This document shows, in pieces, positions 1-10,149 of a DNA stretch of 64,000 bases. The stretch is from contig NC_030822.1 of assembly GCF_001704415.2 (NCBI RefSeq), positions 56,847,345-56,911,344 of the forward strand, given 5' to 3'. Each line of letters opens with the position of its first letter. Position 1 is the stretch's first letter. The notes below the pieces were generated by a model, which searched no databases, had not been told where the DNA came from, and saw nothing but the letters and a program-made list of their open reading frames with translations. This DNA comes from Capra hircus. Lineage: Eukaryota; Chordata; Mammalia; Artiodactyla; Bovidae. The translations under genes and the position numbers were made by a program.

Positions 1-77
1 GGGTCTCCCCGAGGGATCAAACCCATGTCTCCTGCATTGGGAGGTGGAGTCTTTATCATTGAGCCACCAGGGAAGCT
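1..77 (-). mobile_element. Bov-tA SINE fragment, cut by window start
   Basis: The reverse complement reads as the tRNA-like head of a ruminant Bov-tA SINE: a GCTTCCCTGGTGGCTCA start and a decayed pol III B box. The rest lies outside the window, so total length and target duplication cannot be judged. Confidence 0.8.
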
Positions 78-261
78 CAATAGTCCAGATTTCCACTAAA
101 GAGCCAGCCAAGGCATCTGCTTTCTATAATCCTCAGTTTTCTCGTATTCAGTGAGGGATATGGGCAAGATGGGGGAGCAAACACGCCACCTCCCAGTCCT
201 AAGCCCATGGCACACATAGCGATTGATCTCCTGCCTTGAGAGCCGTGCTCATCATGGGACT

Positions 262-486
262 CTGTCAGTGTCCTCAGTTGCTCAGCCCTGCACGACTCTT
301 TTGTGTCTGCAGGGACTGTAGCCCGCCAGCCTCCTCTGTCCATGGGATTCTCCAGGCAAGAATACTGGAATGGGGTGCCATCTCCTTCTCCAGGAAATCT
401 TCCTGACCCAGGAATCAAAGCTGCGTCTCTTGCACCTTCAGCATTGGCAGGCAGGTTCTTTACCATCTAAGCCACCCAGGAGGCCC
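262..486 (-). mobile_element. Bov-tA SINE, near full length
   Basis: The antisense copy shows the usual order: the BovB-derived tail (TTGCTCAG, CACGACTC), then CCATGGGATTCTCCAGGCAAG, then the tRNA-like head ending in CACCCAGGAGGCC. It resembles about fifteen other copies in this window. It is several percent diverged and carries no gene. Confidence 0.88.
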
Positions 487-844
487 TCACAGGGCTCTAG
501 GCAGCCATTATTAGTAGATTGCATGTAACGCCGTGAGTCATCAAAGAAGAAACGACCACTCTGATGACTGGAGGTTGCTTCCAGTCTCAAGGAAGGGCTG
601 CGTCTAACCTGTCTCAGACACATAGGAATCTGTCAGGATCTTAATTTCATCCAGGATTCTGTCATCTTCTTTAATTTCCCTTAGAGCTTTTTAATAGCCC
701 TTCCTGGTGGATATTTCTTTGGCTTCAATCTTTGAAAACTCTCCTGTTAAAATGCTAGTCTGTGTCTCCGTTTTTTTGTTCCTTAGGAGGATAAAGGGAT
801 ATTAGGCTTTATAATTTCAAATCACCAACAGATGGCTGTTAAGA
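487..844. other. Single-copy-looking noncoding DNA
   Basis: No recognisable repeat, motif cluster or credible reading frame was seen in this stretch. Confidence 0.5.
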
Positions 845-930
845 AGAGCCAACATTTATTGAGGGCTATGGGCCAGCCACCGTGTTTGGTACCTGACATG
901 CTTTAGCTCCTTTGTATGCCAGGTTATGGC
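845..930 (-). mobile_element. MIR-like SINE fragment
   Basis: AACATTTATTGAGGGCTATG followed by a GGCCAGCCACCGTGTTTGGTAC-like block is the antisense 3' core of a mammal-wide MIR (normally ATTTATTGAGCGCTTACTATG, then GCCAGGCACTGT). It is old and diverged. Confidence 0.5.
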
Positions 931-1375
931 CAGGTCACCTTGGGGCCGACGTATCTAATGGGCTCTATCTATACTCCACTCGCTGACAAACTCCCACAAG
1001 ACTACTGCCTTTGCCTCTGTACTTGAATTGCTGAGAATTCCAAGGGGAAATCCGATCACCAGTGTCATCCCGGTTCTGCAGCGCATCGACATTTTGGTCG
1101 GTTATTCTGTCACTGGGCAGTGCTCACTCTCCCCGCTCCCTTCTCTGTCCTCCTCTGTCTTCTCAAGCATCCCTCCAGTCTTCTTCCTTCACAGTCTAAG
1201 CAGTTTTCATCATGACTTCATTTTAGAAGTTAGGGAATGTGAAGTGATAGAGCATTATCTCTCAGACGTCCTCCTCGTTTGGATTTATGCTCCTCTCCCC
1301 CCACCCATTCTCACTGTCAGAAAAAGGAATCATCCTGTGCGTGGCCGACTCCTCACCATCTCTTGATCCCACGCA

Positions 1376-1464
1376 TCTCCATCAACCTAGGACCTCATTC
1401 CCCTGTTCTTCTTTCTCTTTCCTCCATCGCCAACTTCTTCCTCTTTGTCTTTTTCTTCATCTTT
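1376..1464 (+). mobile_element. Possible L2 LINE piece at the L1 insertion site (left)
   Basis: Pyrimidine-rich sequence resembling L2 coding sequence lies directly upstream of the L1. The better-preserved continuation is on the other side of the L1 at 9277-10148, which suggests the L1 landed inside an L2. The identity of this left piece alone is weak. Confidence 0.35.
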
Positions 1465-1476
1465 AAAAGAGACGTC
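1465..1476. repeat. L1 target-site duplication, left copy
   Basis: AAAAGAGACGTC here matches AAAAGAGATGTC at 9265-9276 with one mismatch. The preceding TTT makes the site TTT/AAAA, the preferred nick site of the L1 endonuclease. The mismatch is CG to TG, as expected for CpG decay after insertion. Confidence 0.9.
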
Positions 1477-2590
1477 AAGGGGGAGAGGGAAAGATGGCAG
1501 AGGAATAGGACGGGAAGACCACTTTCTCCCTCACAAATTCCTCAAAAGAACATTTCAATGCCGAGCAAACTCCACAAAACAACTTCTGTAGGCTGGCAGA
1601 GGACATCAGGCAACCAGAAAAGCAGACCATTGTCTTCAAAAACAGGTAGGAAAAAATATAAAAGATGAGAAAGGAGACAAAGGAGGTGGGGAGGGAGCTC
1701 CATCCCGGGAAGGGAAGCCCGTCCCGGGAAGGGAATTTTAAAAAGAGAGGTTTCCAAACACCAGGAAACACTCTCCCTGCCGAGTCTGTGGTGAGCCTTG
1801 GAAACACAGAGGGCAACATAACAGGAAGGAAAAATAGATAAATAATTAAAACCAACAGATTACAAGCCCAACAGTAACTCCCCCAGCGGAAAAGCAGCAC
1901 AGACGCCTGCATCCGCCACTGGGAAGTGGGGGCAGGGCAGGGACGCGCGGGAGGCGCGGGCTGCAGAGCTTTGTAAGAATCGGGCAGGAACGCCCCACGC
2001 GCAACCAGAACGATCTAACTTGGGCTAGCAAACCAGACTGTGGGATAGCTACCACGCGAAAAGCTCGAACATAAGACACCGCCAGGACCGAGCACAGAAC
2101 AAAGGACGGAACGGAAAAAGCCGGCTGCAGACCATCCCCCGCCGGGGACAGGCAGCCAGAGCCGTAAGGGCTGGAAAGGGGCAATTGCAGACCCAGAGAG
2201 ACTTGACTTACCTAACTGCAAGCAGGCTCCTTTGCTAAGACTTCTGGGGGTGCTGGACAGTCACAATCTGCCTCACGGGGGGCGCCAGCGGTCCACCCAG
2301 AAAGCTGAGCAGCAGCGGCAGAAAAGGAGACAAGCCGCGGCGATCGCGCTCGCCAAACTCCTGAGCTACTCAGACCTGGGAAGGGCACAAAGTGCAGTCC
2401 CAGCCGAATCTGTGCCTCTGAGGGCTGCCTGAGCGCCGAACCTGAGCGGCTTGGACCGGGGAAGTGCACGCAGCCTAGGGCCGGCCCCAGACGGTTCCCA
2501 GCTGAGCATCGTAGAGCCGGAGCGGTTTGTGCGCCGCGAGAAGGGACAGGTCAAGCGGGGCTGAGACACTGTGAGCACATGACAGTGCTA
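1477..2590 (+). promoter_or_regulatory. L1 5' UTR with CpG-rich internal promoter region
   Basis: The element opens with AAGATGGCAG at 1491-1500, a YY1-type site at the position where full-length L1s place one to set the transcription start. Bases 1900-2580 are GC-rich with many CpGs, unlike the AT-rich surroundings, as expected of the internal pol II promoter. A 14-base unit TCCCGGGAAGGGAA occurs at 1703-1716 and again at 1722-1735. Activity is inferred from family knowledge. Confidence 0.7.
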
Positions 2591-2754
2591 TTTGTTTGCA
2601 GCATCCCCCCTCCCCACAGCGCGACTGAACTAGTGAGCCTAAAAAACCAGCAAACAGAAGAAGTTAAACAGAGGGAATCACCTTGGAAGTGATCCCACAT
2701 GGCCCATAACATCAGAGAAGGGCCAGATATATTTTTACTATTTTAAAAATCATT

Positions 2755-3010
2755 CCTTTTTTGTTTGTTTGTTTGTTTTTTGTTTTTCTTTTTTTCTAAC
2801 TTTTTAAAATTGTTAAGTCTTCTATTTCTCCTCTAATTTTTATTTCTATAACCTACTATTACTATTTTAAAAAAAAAGACTTTTTTTTTTAAGGCAAACA
2901 CCATATATAGTCTTTGGATGGTTGTTGGTGGGGTTTTTTGTTTGTTTGTTTGTTTTTATTTTTTTGTTTCTTTTTTTAAATAATTTTTTTTCTTTCTTCC
3001 TTTTTCCTTC
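2755..3010 (+). repeat. T-rich, (TTTG)n-like block in L1 5' UTR
   Basis: Long T runs are interrupted by repeated TTTG units (2760-2785 and 2936-2960). This is low-complexity sequence between the CpG-rich promoter and the tandem repeats that follow. Confidence 0.75.
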
Positions 3011-3148
3011 TGCTTTTCTTTAATATTGTATCTTTGAAAATCCAACCTCTACTCTAGATTTTTAATCTTTGCTCTTAGGTTTTTGTTGTCAATTTTGTAC
3101 ATTTAAAAACCCAAACTTTACTACCCAAGTTTACCTGAGAGTGAGATT

Positions 3149-3575
3149 ACTGGCTTGACCACTCTCTCCTCCTTTGGACTCTCCTTTTTCTCCACCAGGT
3201 GGCCTCTGTCTCTTTTCTCCCCTATCTCTTCTCTATCCAACTCTGTGAATCTCTGTGTGTTCCAGACGGTGGAGAACACCTAAGGAACTGGTTACTGGCA
3301 GGATTTGTCTCTCTCCTTCTCATTCCTCTCTCTTATCCTCCTGGTCACCTCTGTCTACTTCCTCCCTCTCCTCTTCCCCGTATAACTCTGTAAATACCTC
3401 TGAGCGGTCCAGACTATAGAGCGCACATAAGGAAGTGACTACTGGCTAGCTTGCTCTCTCCTCTTTTGATCTCACTGCATCTCATTCCAGTTACCTCTAA
3501 CTACCCCCTCCATCTTCTCTTCTCCTTGTAACTCAGTGAACCTCTCTGAGTGTCCCTCAATGTGGAGAAACTTTT
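3149..3575 (+). repeat. Three imperfect tandem units in L1 5' UTR
   Basis: Three consecutive units of about 145 bp: 3149-3293, 3294-3440 and 3441-3575. Each starts with ACTGGC, runs through a CT-rich middle containing AACTC(T/A)GT(G/A)AA, then a cCAGAC-GTGGAGA-like block, and the first two end in TAAGGAA(C/G)TG. They differ by many substitutions, so the triplication is old. Repeated 5' UTR monomers drive transcription in some other mammalian L1s; whether these do is unknown. Confidence 0.75.
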
Positions 3576-4103
3576 CATCTTTAACCTAGATGTTTTATCA
3601 TCGGTGCAGTATAGATGGAGAAGTCTAGAGGCTACTGTAAAAATAAAACTGAAAACCAGAAGCAGGAGGCTTAAATCCAAAACCTGAAAACATTAGAGAA
3701 CTCTTGAATTCAGGGAACATTAAGCAATAGGAGCTCATCAAATGCCTTCATACCTACACCAAAACCAAGCTCCACCCAAGGGCCAACAAGTTCCAAAACA
3801 AGACATACCACGCAAATTCTCCAGCAACACAGGAACACTCCCCTGAGCTTCAATATACAGGCAGCTCAAAATTATCCCAAAACCTTTGATGTCTCATAAC
3901 CCATTACGGGTCACTCCACTGCACTCCAGAGAGAAGAAACCCAGCTCCACCCACCAGAACTCCAACACAAGCCTCCCTAACCAGGAAACCTTGACAAGCC
4001 ACTGATAGAACCCCACCCACAGTGAGGAAGCTCCATAATAAAGAGAACTCCACAAATTACCAGAATATAAAAAGGCCACCCCAAACGCAGCAATATAACC
4101 AAG

Positions 4104-5030
4104 ATGAAGAGGCAGAGGAATACTCAGCAGGTAAAGGAACAGGAGAGTTGCCCACCAAACCAAACAAAAGAGGAAGAAGTAGGGAATCTACCTGAGAAGG
4201 AATTCCGAATATTGATAGTGAAAATGATCCAAAATCTTGAAATCAAAATGGAATCACAGATAAATAGCCTAGAGACAAAGATTGAGAAGGTGCAAGAAAG
4301 GTTTAACAAGGACCTAGAAGAAATAAAAAAGAGTCAAAATATAATGAATAACGCAATAAATGAGATAAGAAACACTCTGGAGGCAACAAATAGTAGAATA
4401 ACGGAGGCAGAAGATAGGATTAGTGAAATAGAAGATAGAATGGTAGAAATAAATGAATCAGAGAGGAAACAAGAAAAATGAATTAAAAGAAACGAGGACA
4501 ATCTCAGAGACCTCCAGGACAATATGAAACGCTCCAACATTCGAATTATAGGAGTCCCAGAAGAAGAAGACAGAAAGAAAGATCATGAGAAAATCCTTGA
4601 GGAGGTAATAGCTGAAAACTTCCCTAAAATGGGGAAGGAAATAATCACCCAAGTCCAAGAAATACAGAGAGTTCCAAACAGGATAAACCCAAGGCGAAAC
4701 ACCCCAAGACACATATTAATCAAATTAACAAAGATCAAACACAAAGAACAAATATTAAAAGCAGCAAGGGAAAAACAACAAATAACACACAAGGGGATTC
4801 CCATAAGGATAACAGCTGATCTTTCAATAGAAACTCTTCAGGCCAGGAGGGAATGGCAAGACATACTTAAAGTGATGAAAGACAATAACCTACAGCCCAG
4901 ATTACTGTACCCAGCAAGGATCTCATTCAAATACGAAGGAGAAATCAAAAGCTTTACAGACAAGCAAAAGCTGAGAGAATTCAGCACCACCAAACCAGCT
5001 CTCCAACAAATTCTAAAGGATATTCTCTAG
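4104..5030 (+). pseudogene. L1 ORF1 (ORF1p RNA-binding protein), one premature stop
   Basis: ORF1p is the trimeric RNA-binding chaperone that coats L1 RNA in cytoplasmic particles. From the ATG at 4104 the frame spans 309 codons including the terminal TAG. The N-terminal half is charged, with heptad-like spacing of I/L residues (about residues 35-120), as expected for the coiled coil. An RRM-like start (NIRIIGVPEE) follows, then a basic C-terminal segment with HILIKL and ILKAAREKQ, typical of the ORF1p C-terminal domain. Codon 126 (4479-4481) is TGA. The next codons continue in the same frame with no indel, and the position suggests an ancestral CGA lost by CpG decay. An uninterrupted frame restarts at ATG 4524. 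Without readthrough only the coiled-coil part would be made. Confidence 0.93.
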
Positions 5031-5081
5031 ACAGGAAACACGAAAAGAGTGTATAAACCCGAACCCAAAACAATAAAGTAA

Positions 5082-8000
5082 ATGGTAACGGGATCATACT
5101 TATCAATAATTTCCTTAAACATAAATGGGTTGAACGCCCCAACCAAAAGGCAAAGACTGGCCGAATGGATACAAAAACAAGACCCCTCTATATGCTGCTT
5201 ACAAGAGACCCACCTCAAAACAAGGGACACATACAGACTGAAAGTGAAGGGCTGGAAAAAGATATACCATGCAAATAGAGACCAAAAGAAAGCCGGAGTG
5301 GCAATACTCATATCTGATAAAATAGACTTTAAAACAAAGGCTGTGAAAAGAGACAAAGAAGGCCACTACATAATGATCAAAGGAACAATCCAAGAAGAAG
5401 ATATAACAATTATAAATATATATGCACCCAATATAGGAGCACCACAATATGTAAGACAAATGCTAACAAGTATGAAAGGGGAAATCAACAATAACACAAT
5501 AATAGCGGGAGACTTTAATACCCCACTCACACCTATGGACAGATCAACTAAACAGAAAATTAACAAAGAAACGCAAACTTTAAATGATACATTAGATCAG
5601 TTAGACCTAATTGATATCTATAGGACATTTCACCCCAAAACAATGAATTTCACCTTTTTTTCAAGTGCTCATGGAACCTTCTCCAGGATAGATCACATCC
5701 TGGGCCATAAATCTAAACTTGATAAATTCAAAAAAATCGAAAGCATTCCAAGCATCTTTTCTGACCATAATGCATTAAGATTAGATCTCAATTACAGAAG
5801 AAAAAACTATTAAGAATTCCAACATATGGAGGTTGAACAACACACTTCTGAATAACCAACAAATCACAGAAGAAATCAAAAAAGAAATCAAAATATGCAT
5901 AGAAACTAATGAAAATGAAAACACAACAACCCAAAACCTGTGGGACACTATAAAAGCAGTGCTAAGAGGAAAGTTCATAGCAATACAGGCATACCTCAAG
6001 AAACAAGAAAAAAGTCAAATAAATAACCTAACACTACAACTAAAGCAACTAGAAAAGGAAGAATTGGAGAACCCCAGAGTTAGTAGAAGGAAGGAAATCT
6101 TAAAAATTAGGGCAGAAATAAATGCAAAAGAAACAAAAGAGACCATAGCAAAAATCAACAAAGCCAAAAGCTGGTTCTTCGAAAGGATAAATAAAATTGA
6201 CAAACCATTAGCCAGACTCATCAAGAAGCAAAGAGAGAAAAATCAAATCAATAAAATTAGAAATGAAAATGGAGAGATCACAACAGACAACACAGAAATA
6301 CAAAGGATCATAAGAGACTACTATCAGCAGTTGTATGCCAATAAAATGGACAACGTGGAAGAAATGGACAAATTCTTAGAAAAGTACAATTTTCCAAAAC
6401 TGAACCAGGAAGAAATAGAAAATCTTAACAGACCCATCACAAGCACAGAAATTGAAACTGTAATCAGAAATCTTCCAGCAAACAAAAGCCCAGGTCCAGA
6501 CGGCTTCACAGCTGAATTCTACCAAAAATTTCGAGAAGAGCTAACACCTATCCTACTCAAACTCTTCCAGAAAATTGCAGAGGAAGGTAAACTTCCAAAC
6601 TCATTCTATGAGGCCACCATCACCCTAATACCAAAACCTGACAAAGATGTCACAAAAAAAGAAAACTACAGGCCAATATCACTGATGAACATAGATGCAA
6701 AAATCCTCAACAAAATTCTAGCAATCAGAATCCAACAACACATTAAAAAGATCATACACCATGACCAAGTGGGCTTTATCCCAGGGATGCAAGGATTCTT
6801 CAATATCCGCAAATCAATCAATGTAATTCACCACATTAACAAACTGAAAAATTAAAACCATATGATTATCTCAATAGATGCAGAGAAGGCCTTTGACAAA
6901 ATTCAACATCCATTTATGATAAAAACTCTCCAGAAAGTAGGAATAGAAGGAACATACCTCAACATAATAAAAGCTATATATGACAAACCCACAGCAAACA
7001 TTATCCTCAATGGTGAAAAATTGAAAGCATTTCCCCTAAAGTCAGGAACAAGACAAGGGTGCCCACTTTCACCGCTACTATTCAACATAGTTCTGGAAGT
7101 TTTGGCCACAGCAATCAGAGCAGAAAAAGAAATAAAAGGAATCCAAATTGGAAAAGAAGAAGTAAAACTCTCACTGTTTGCAGATGACATGATCCTCTAC
7201 ATGGAAAACCCTAAAGACTCCACCAGAAAATTACTAGAGCTAATCAATGAATATAGTAAAGTTGCAGGATATAAAATCAACACACAGAAATCCCTTGCAT
7301 TCCTATACACGAATAATGAGAAAGTAGAAAAAGAAATTAAGGAAACAATTCCATTCACCATTGCAACAAAAAGAATAAAATACTTAGGAATATATCTACC
7401 TAAAGAAACTAAAGACCTATATATAGAAAACTATAAAACACTGATGAAAGAAATCAAAGAGGACACTAATAGATGGAGAAATATACCATGTTCATGAATC
7501 GGAAGAATCAATACAGTGAAAATGAGTATACTACCCAAAGCAATTTACAAATTCAATGCAATCCCTATCAAGCTACCAGCCATATTTTTCACAGAACTAG
7601 AACAAATAATTTCAAGATTTGTATGGAAATATAAAAAACCTCGAATAGCCAAAGCAATCTTGAGAAAGAAGAATGGAACTGGAGGAATCAACTTGCCTGA
7701 CTTCAGGCTCTACTACAAAGCCACAGTCATCAAGACAGTATGGTACTGGCACAAAGACAGACATATAGATCAATGGAACAAAATAGAAAGCCCAGAGATA
7801 AATCCACACACATATGGACACCTTATCTTTGACAAAGGAGGCAAGAATATACAATGGAGTAAAGACAATCTCTTTAACAAGTGGTGCTGGGAAAACTGGT
7901 CAACCACTTGTAAAAGAATGAAACTAGATCACTTTCTAACACCGCACACAAAAATAAACTCAAAATGGATTAAAGATCTAAATGTAAGATCAGAAACTAT

Positions 8001-8900
8001 AAAACTCCTAGAGGAGAACATAGGCAAAACTCTCTCAGACATAAATCACAGCAGGATCCTCTATGATCCACCTCCCAGAATTCTGGAAATAAAAGCAAAA
8101 ATAAACAAATGGGATCTAATTAAAATTAAAAGCTTCTGCACAACAAAGGAAAATATAAGCAAGGTGAAAAGACAGCCTTCCGAATGGGAGAAAATAATAG
8201 CAAATGAAGTAACTGACAACAACTAATCTCAAAAATATACAAGCAACTTATGCAGCTCAATTCCAGAAAAATAAACGACCCAATCAAACAATGGGCCAAA
8301 GAACTAAATAGACATTTCTCCAAAGAAGACATACGGATGGCTAACAAACACATGAAAAGATGCTCAACATCACTCATTATTAGAGAAATGCAAATCAAAA
8401 CCACAATGAGGTACCACTTCACACCAGTCAGAATGGCTGTGATCCAAAAATCTGCAAGCAATAAATGCTGGAGAGGGTGTGGAGAAAAGGGAACCCTCCT
8501 ACACTGTTGGTGGGAATGCAAACTAGTACAGCCACTATGGAGAACAGTGTGGAGATTCCTTAAAAAATTGCAAATAGAACTACCTTATGACCCAGCAATC
8601 CCACTTCTGGGCATACACACCGAGGAAACCAGAATTGAAAGAGACACATGTACCCCAATGTTCATCGCAGTACTGTTTATAATAGCCAGGACATGGAAAC
8701 AACCTAGATGTCCATCAGCAGATGAATGGATAAGAAAGCTGTGGTACATATACACAATGGAGTATTACTCAGCCGTGAAAAAGAATTCATTTGAATCAGT
8801 TCTGATGAGATGGATGAAACTGGAGCCGATTATACAGAGTGAAGTAAGCCAGAAAGAAAAACACCAATACAGTATACTAACACATATATATGGAATTTAG
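5082..8900 (+). pseudogene. L1 ORF2 (endonuclease-reverse transcriptase), broken at four places
   Basis: ORF2p nicks target DNA and reverse-transcribes L1 RNA at the nick. The ATG is at 5082. The endonuclease domain (5082-about 5810) is open and shows LNINGLN, QETHL (Glu42), GDFN, SRIDHILG and SDHNALRLDL, the catalytic and metal-binding set of APE-like endonucleases. The reverse transcriptase shows IDAEKAFD (6874-6897), TRQGCPLSPLLFN and FADD at 7177-7188. The C-terminal Cys-rich segment (CWRGCGEKGTLLHC, from about 8466) is present, and the frame ends in TAG at 8898-8900. Lesions: a one-base insertion near 5811, TAA at 6853-6855, TGA at 7495-7497 (probably from a Trp codon), and a one-base deletion near 8217. 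The endonuclease frame alone is intact; full-length protein is impossible. Confidence 0.95.
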
Positions 8901-9175
8901 AAAGATGGCCATGACGACCCTGTATGCAAGACAGCAAAAAAGACACAGATGTGTTTAACGGACTTTCGGACTCAGAGGGAGAGGGAGAGGGTGGGATGAT
9001 TTGGGAGAATGGCATTCTAACATGTATACTATCATGTAAGAATTGAATCGCCAGTCTATGTCTAACGCAGGATACAGCATGCTTGGGGCTGGTGCATGGG
9101 GATAACCCAGAGAGATGTTATGGGGAGGGAGGTGGGAGGGGGGTTTATGTTTGGGAACGCATGTAAGAATTAAAG
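8901..9175 (+). other. L1 3' UTR with two G-quadruplex-type tracts
   Basis: GGGAGAGGGAGAGGGTGGG at 8977-8995 has four G-triplets with loops of 3, 3 and 1 bases, a canonical quadruplex pattern. A second tract of G runs lies at 9122-9143. G-rich polypurine tracts are a conserved property of mammalian L1 3' UTRs. Folding here is inferred, not shown. Confidence 0.8.
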
Positions 9176-9264
9176 ATTTTAAAATTTAAAAAATAAACTA
9201 AAAAAATAAATAAAAAATAAAAAAAATAAATAAAAAATAAAGTTAAAAAAATAAATAAATAAAT
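9176..9264 (+). repeat. L1 A-rich tail with AATAAA repeats
   Basis: The tail is A-rich with repeated AATAAA and AAATAAAT units rather than pure A, which is typical of an aged poly(A) tail. Several polyadenylation hexamers are present. Confidence 0.85.
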
Positions 9265-9276
9265 AAAAGAGATGTC
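9265..9276. repeat. L1 target-site duplication, right copy
   Basis: AAAAGAGATGTC pairs with AAAAGAGACGTC at 1465-1476. It immediately follows the A-rich tail, as target-primed reverse transcription predicts. Confidence 0.9.
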
Positions 9277-10148
9277 GATTTCTCAAATCCTTAACACCTC
9301 TCCCTTGATCCTGGGTCCTTCGTATTTTCTTTCCTGTCTAGACAACTCGCTTGGAAGAAAAACCCCGACAGCGGTGTTCATACCTCTAATTCACTCCTTT
9401 CACTGGTACCTGACTAACTTCTCTCTGTCTCCCTACCCCATGACTTCATCGAATTCTTCTGTCAAAAGCCAGTGAGGGACTATGTATTACAAAACCAAGC
9501 GACGCTTTCAGTCCTTTTCCTGGAATTTTCTGTATCGTTGAACGTAATCACAACTCTCTCCTTCCTGAAACTCTCATCCCTCATTTCTACTTTTATGATT
9601 CTAGTTTTTTTTTTTTTTTTCCTGAATTGTTCTCCCACCTCTTAGATGTCTTTTATGGACAACTTTGCAGCTTCCCTTCCCTGTTTGCCCTTTAAATATA
9701 GGTGTTCTCTAGGCCTCCATCTGCTCTCCCTGGAGACCGTCATCCCCTACCATGGTTTTAATTACTGACTTTATGTGGGTGATACTCCAGGTCTAATGTC
9801 TTAGCTCAACTTCTGAGTCATCTATCTACCTGACATCTTTCATCTCCACCTGAATGCCCCTCACACTTTCACATCAGCAGGTCTAAAGCTTAAGAAGCCC
9901 CTCTCACTCCATGTCACCCTTCAACTTCTGGCGGATGCCCAGGCTTACCTGGCCTCCAGTATTTTCTAGATGGTTAAAACCACTTCCACCCACTCTGGCC
10001 ATAAATCCAGGAACCACTCTAGATTCCTTCTTACCCTTTACTTTCAGTTGCTCATACAGATCTGACTTTTGTCTCCAACCTTTCTTAAGTCTGACCCTTC
10101 TTTCTCAACTGCCACCCCTAGTTTAGGCCTCATATTCTCTCACATGGA
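9277..10148 (+). mobile_element. L2 LINE fragment (old)
   Basis: The segment order matches the L2 reverse-transcriptase coding region as I recall it: a CTCGCTTGGAA block, a CCTGGAATTTTC block, CTCTTAGATGTCTTTT near 9640, and ATCTACCTGACATCTTTCATC near 9825. It is heavily mutated and has no open frame. It lies between the L1 (left) and BovB insertions (right), and a likely continuation is at 13285-13430. A T run at 9605-9621 interrupts it. Confidence 0.55.
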
Positions 10149-10149
10149 A

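Larger units (their letters stand above)
1477..9264 (+). mobile_element. Nearly full-length ruminant L1 LINE (L1-BT type)
   Basis: About 7.8 kb of autonomous non-LTR retrotransposon in the standard order: 5' UTR with CpG-rich internal promoter (1477-4103), ORF1 (4104-5030), a 51-base spacer, ORF2 (5082-8900), a G-rich 3' UTR, and an A-rich tail with repeated AATAAA (about 9176-9264). A 12-bp target duplication flanks it and the 5' end carries the AAGATGGC start typical of full-length L1s, so this is not a 5'-truncated copy. ORF1 has one in-frame stop; ORF2 has two in-frame stops and two single-base frameshifts, so the copy cannot move by itself. It appears to sit in an older L2. The L1-BT name is from memory; the class is certain. 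Confidence 0.96.
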
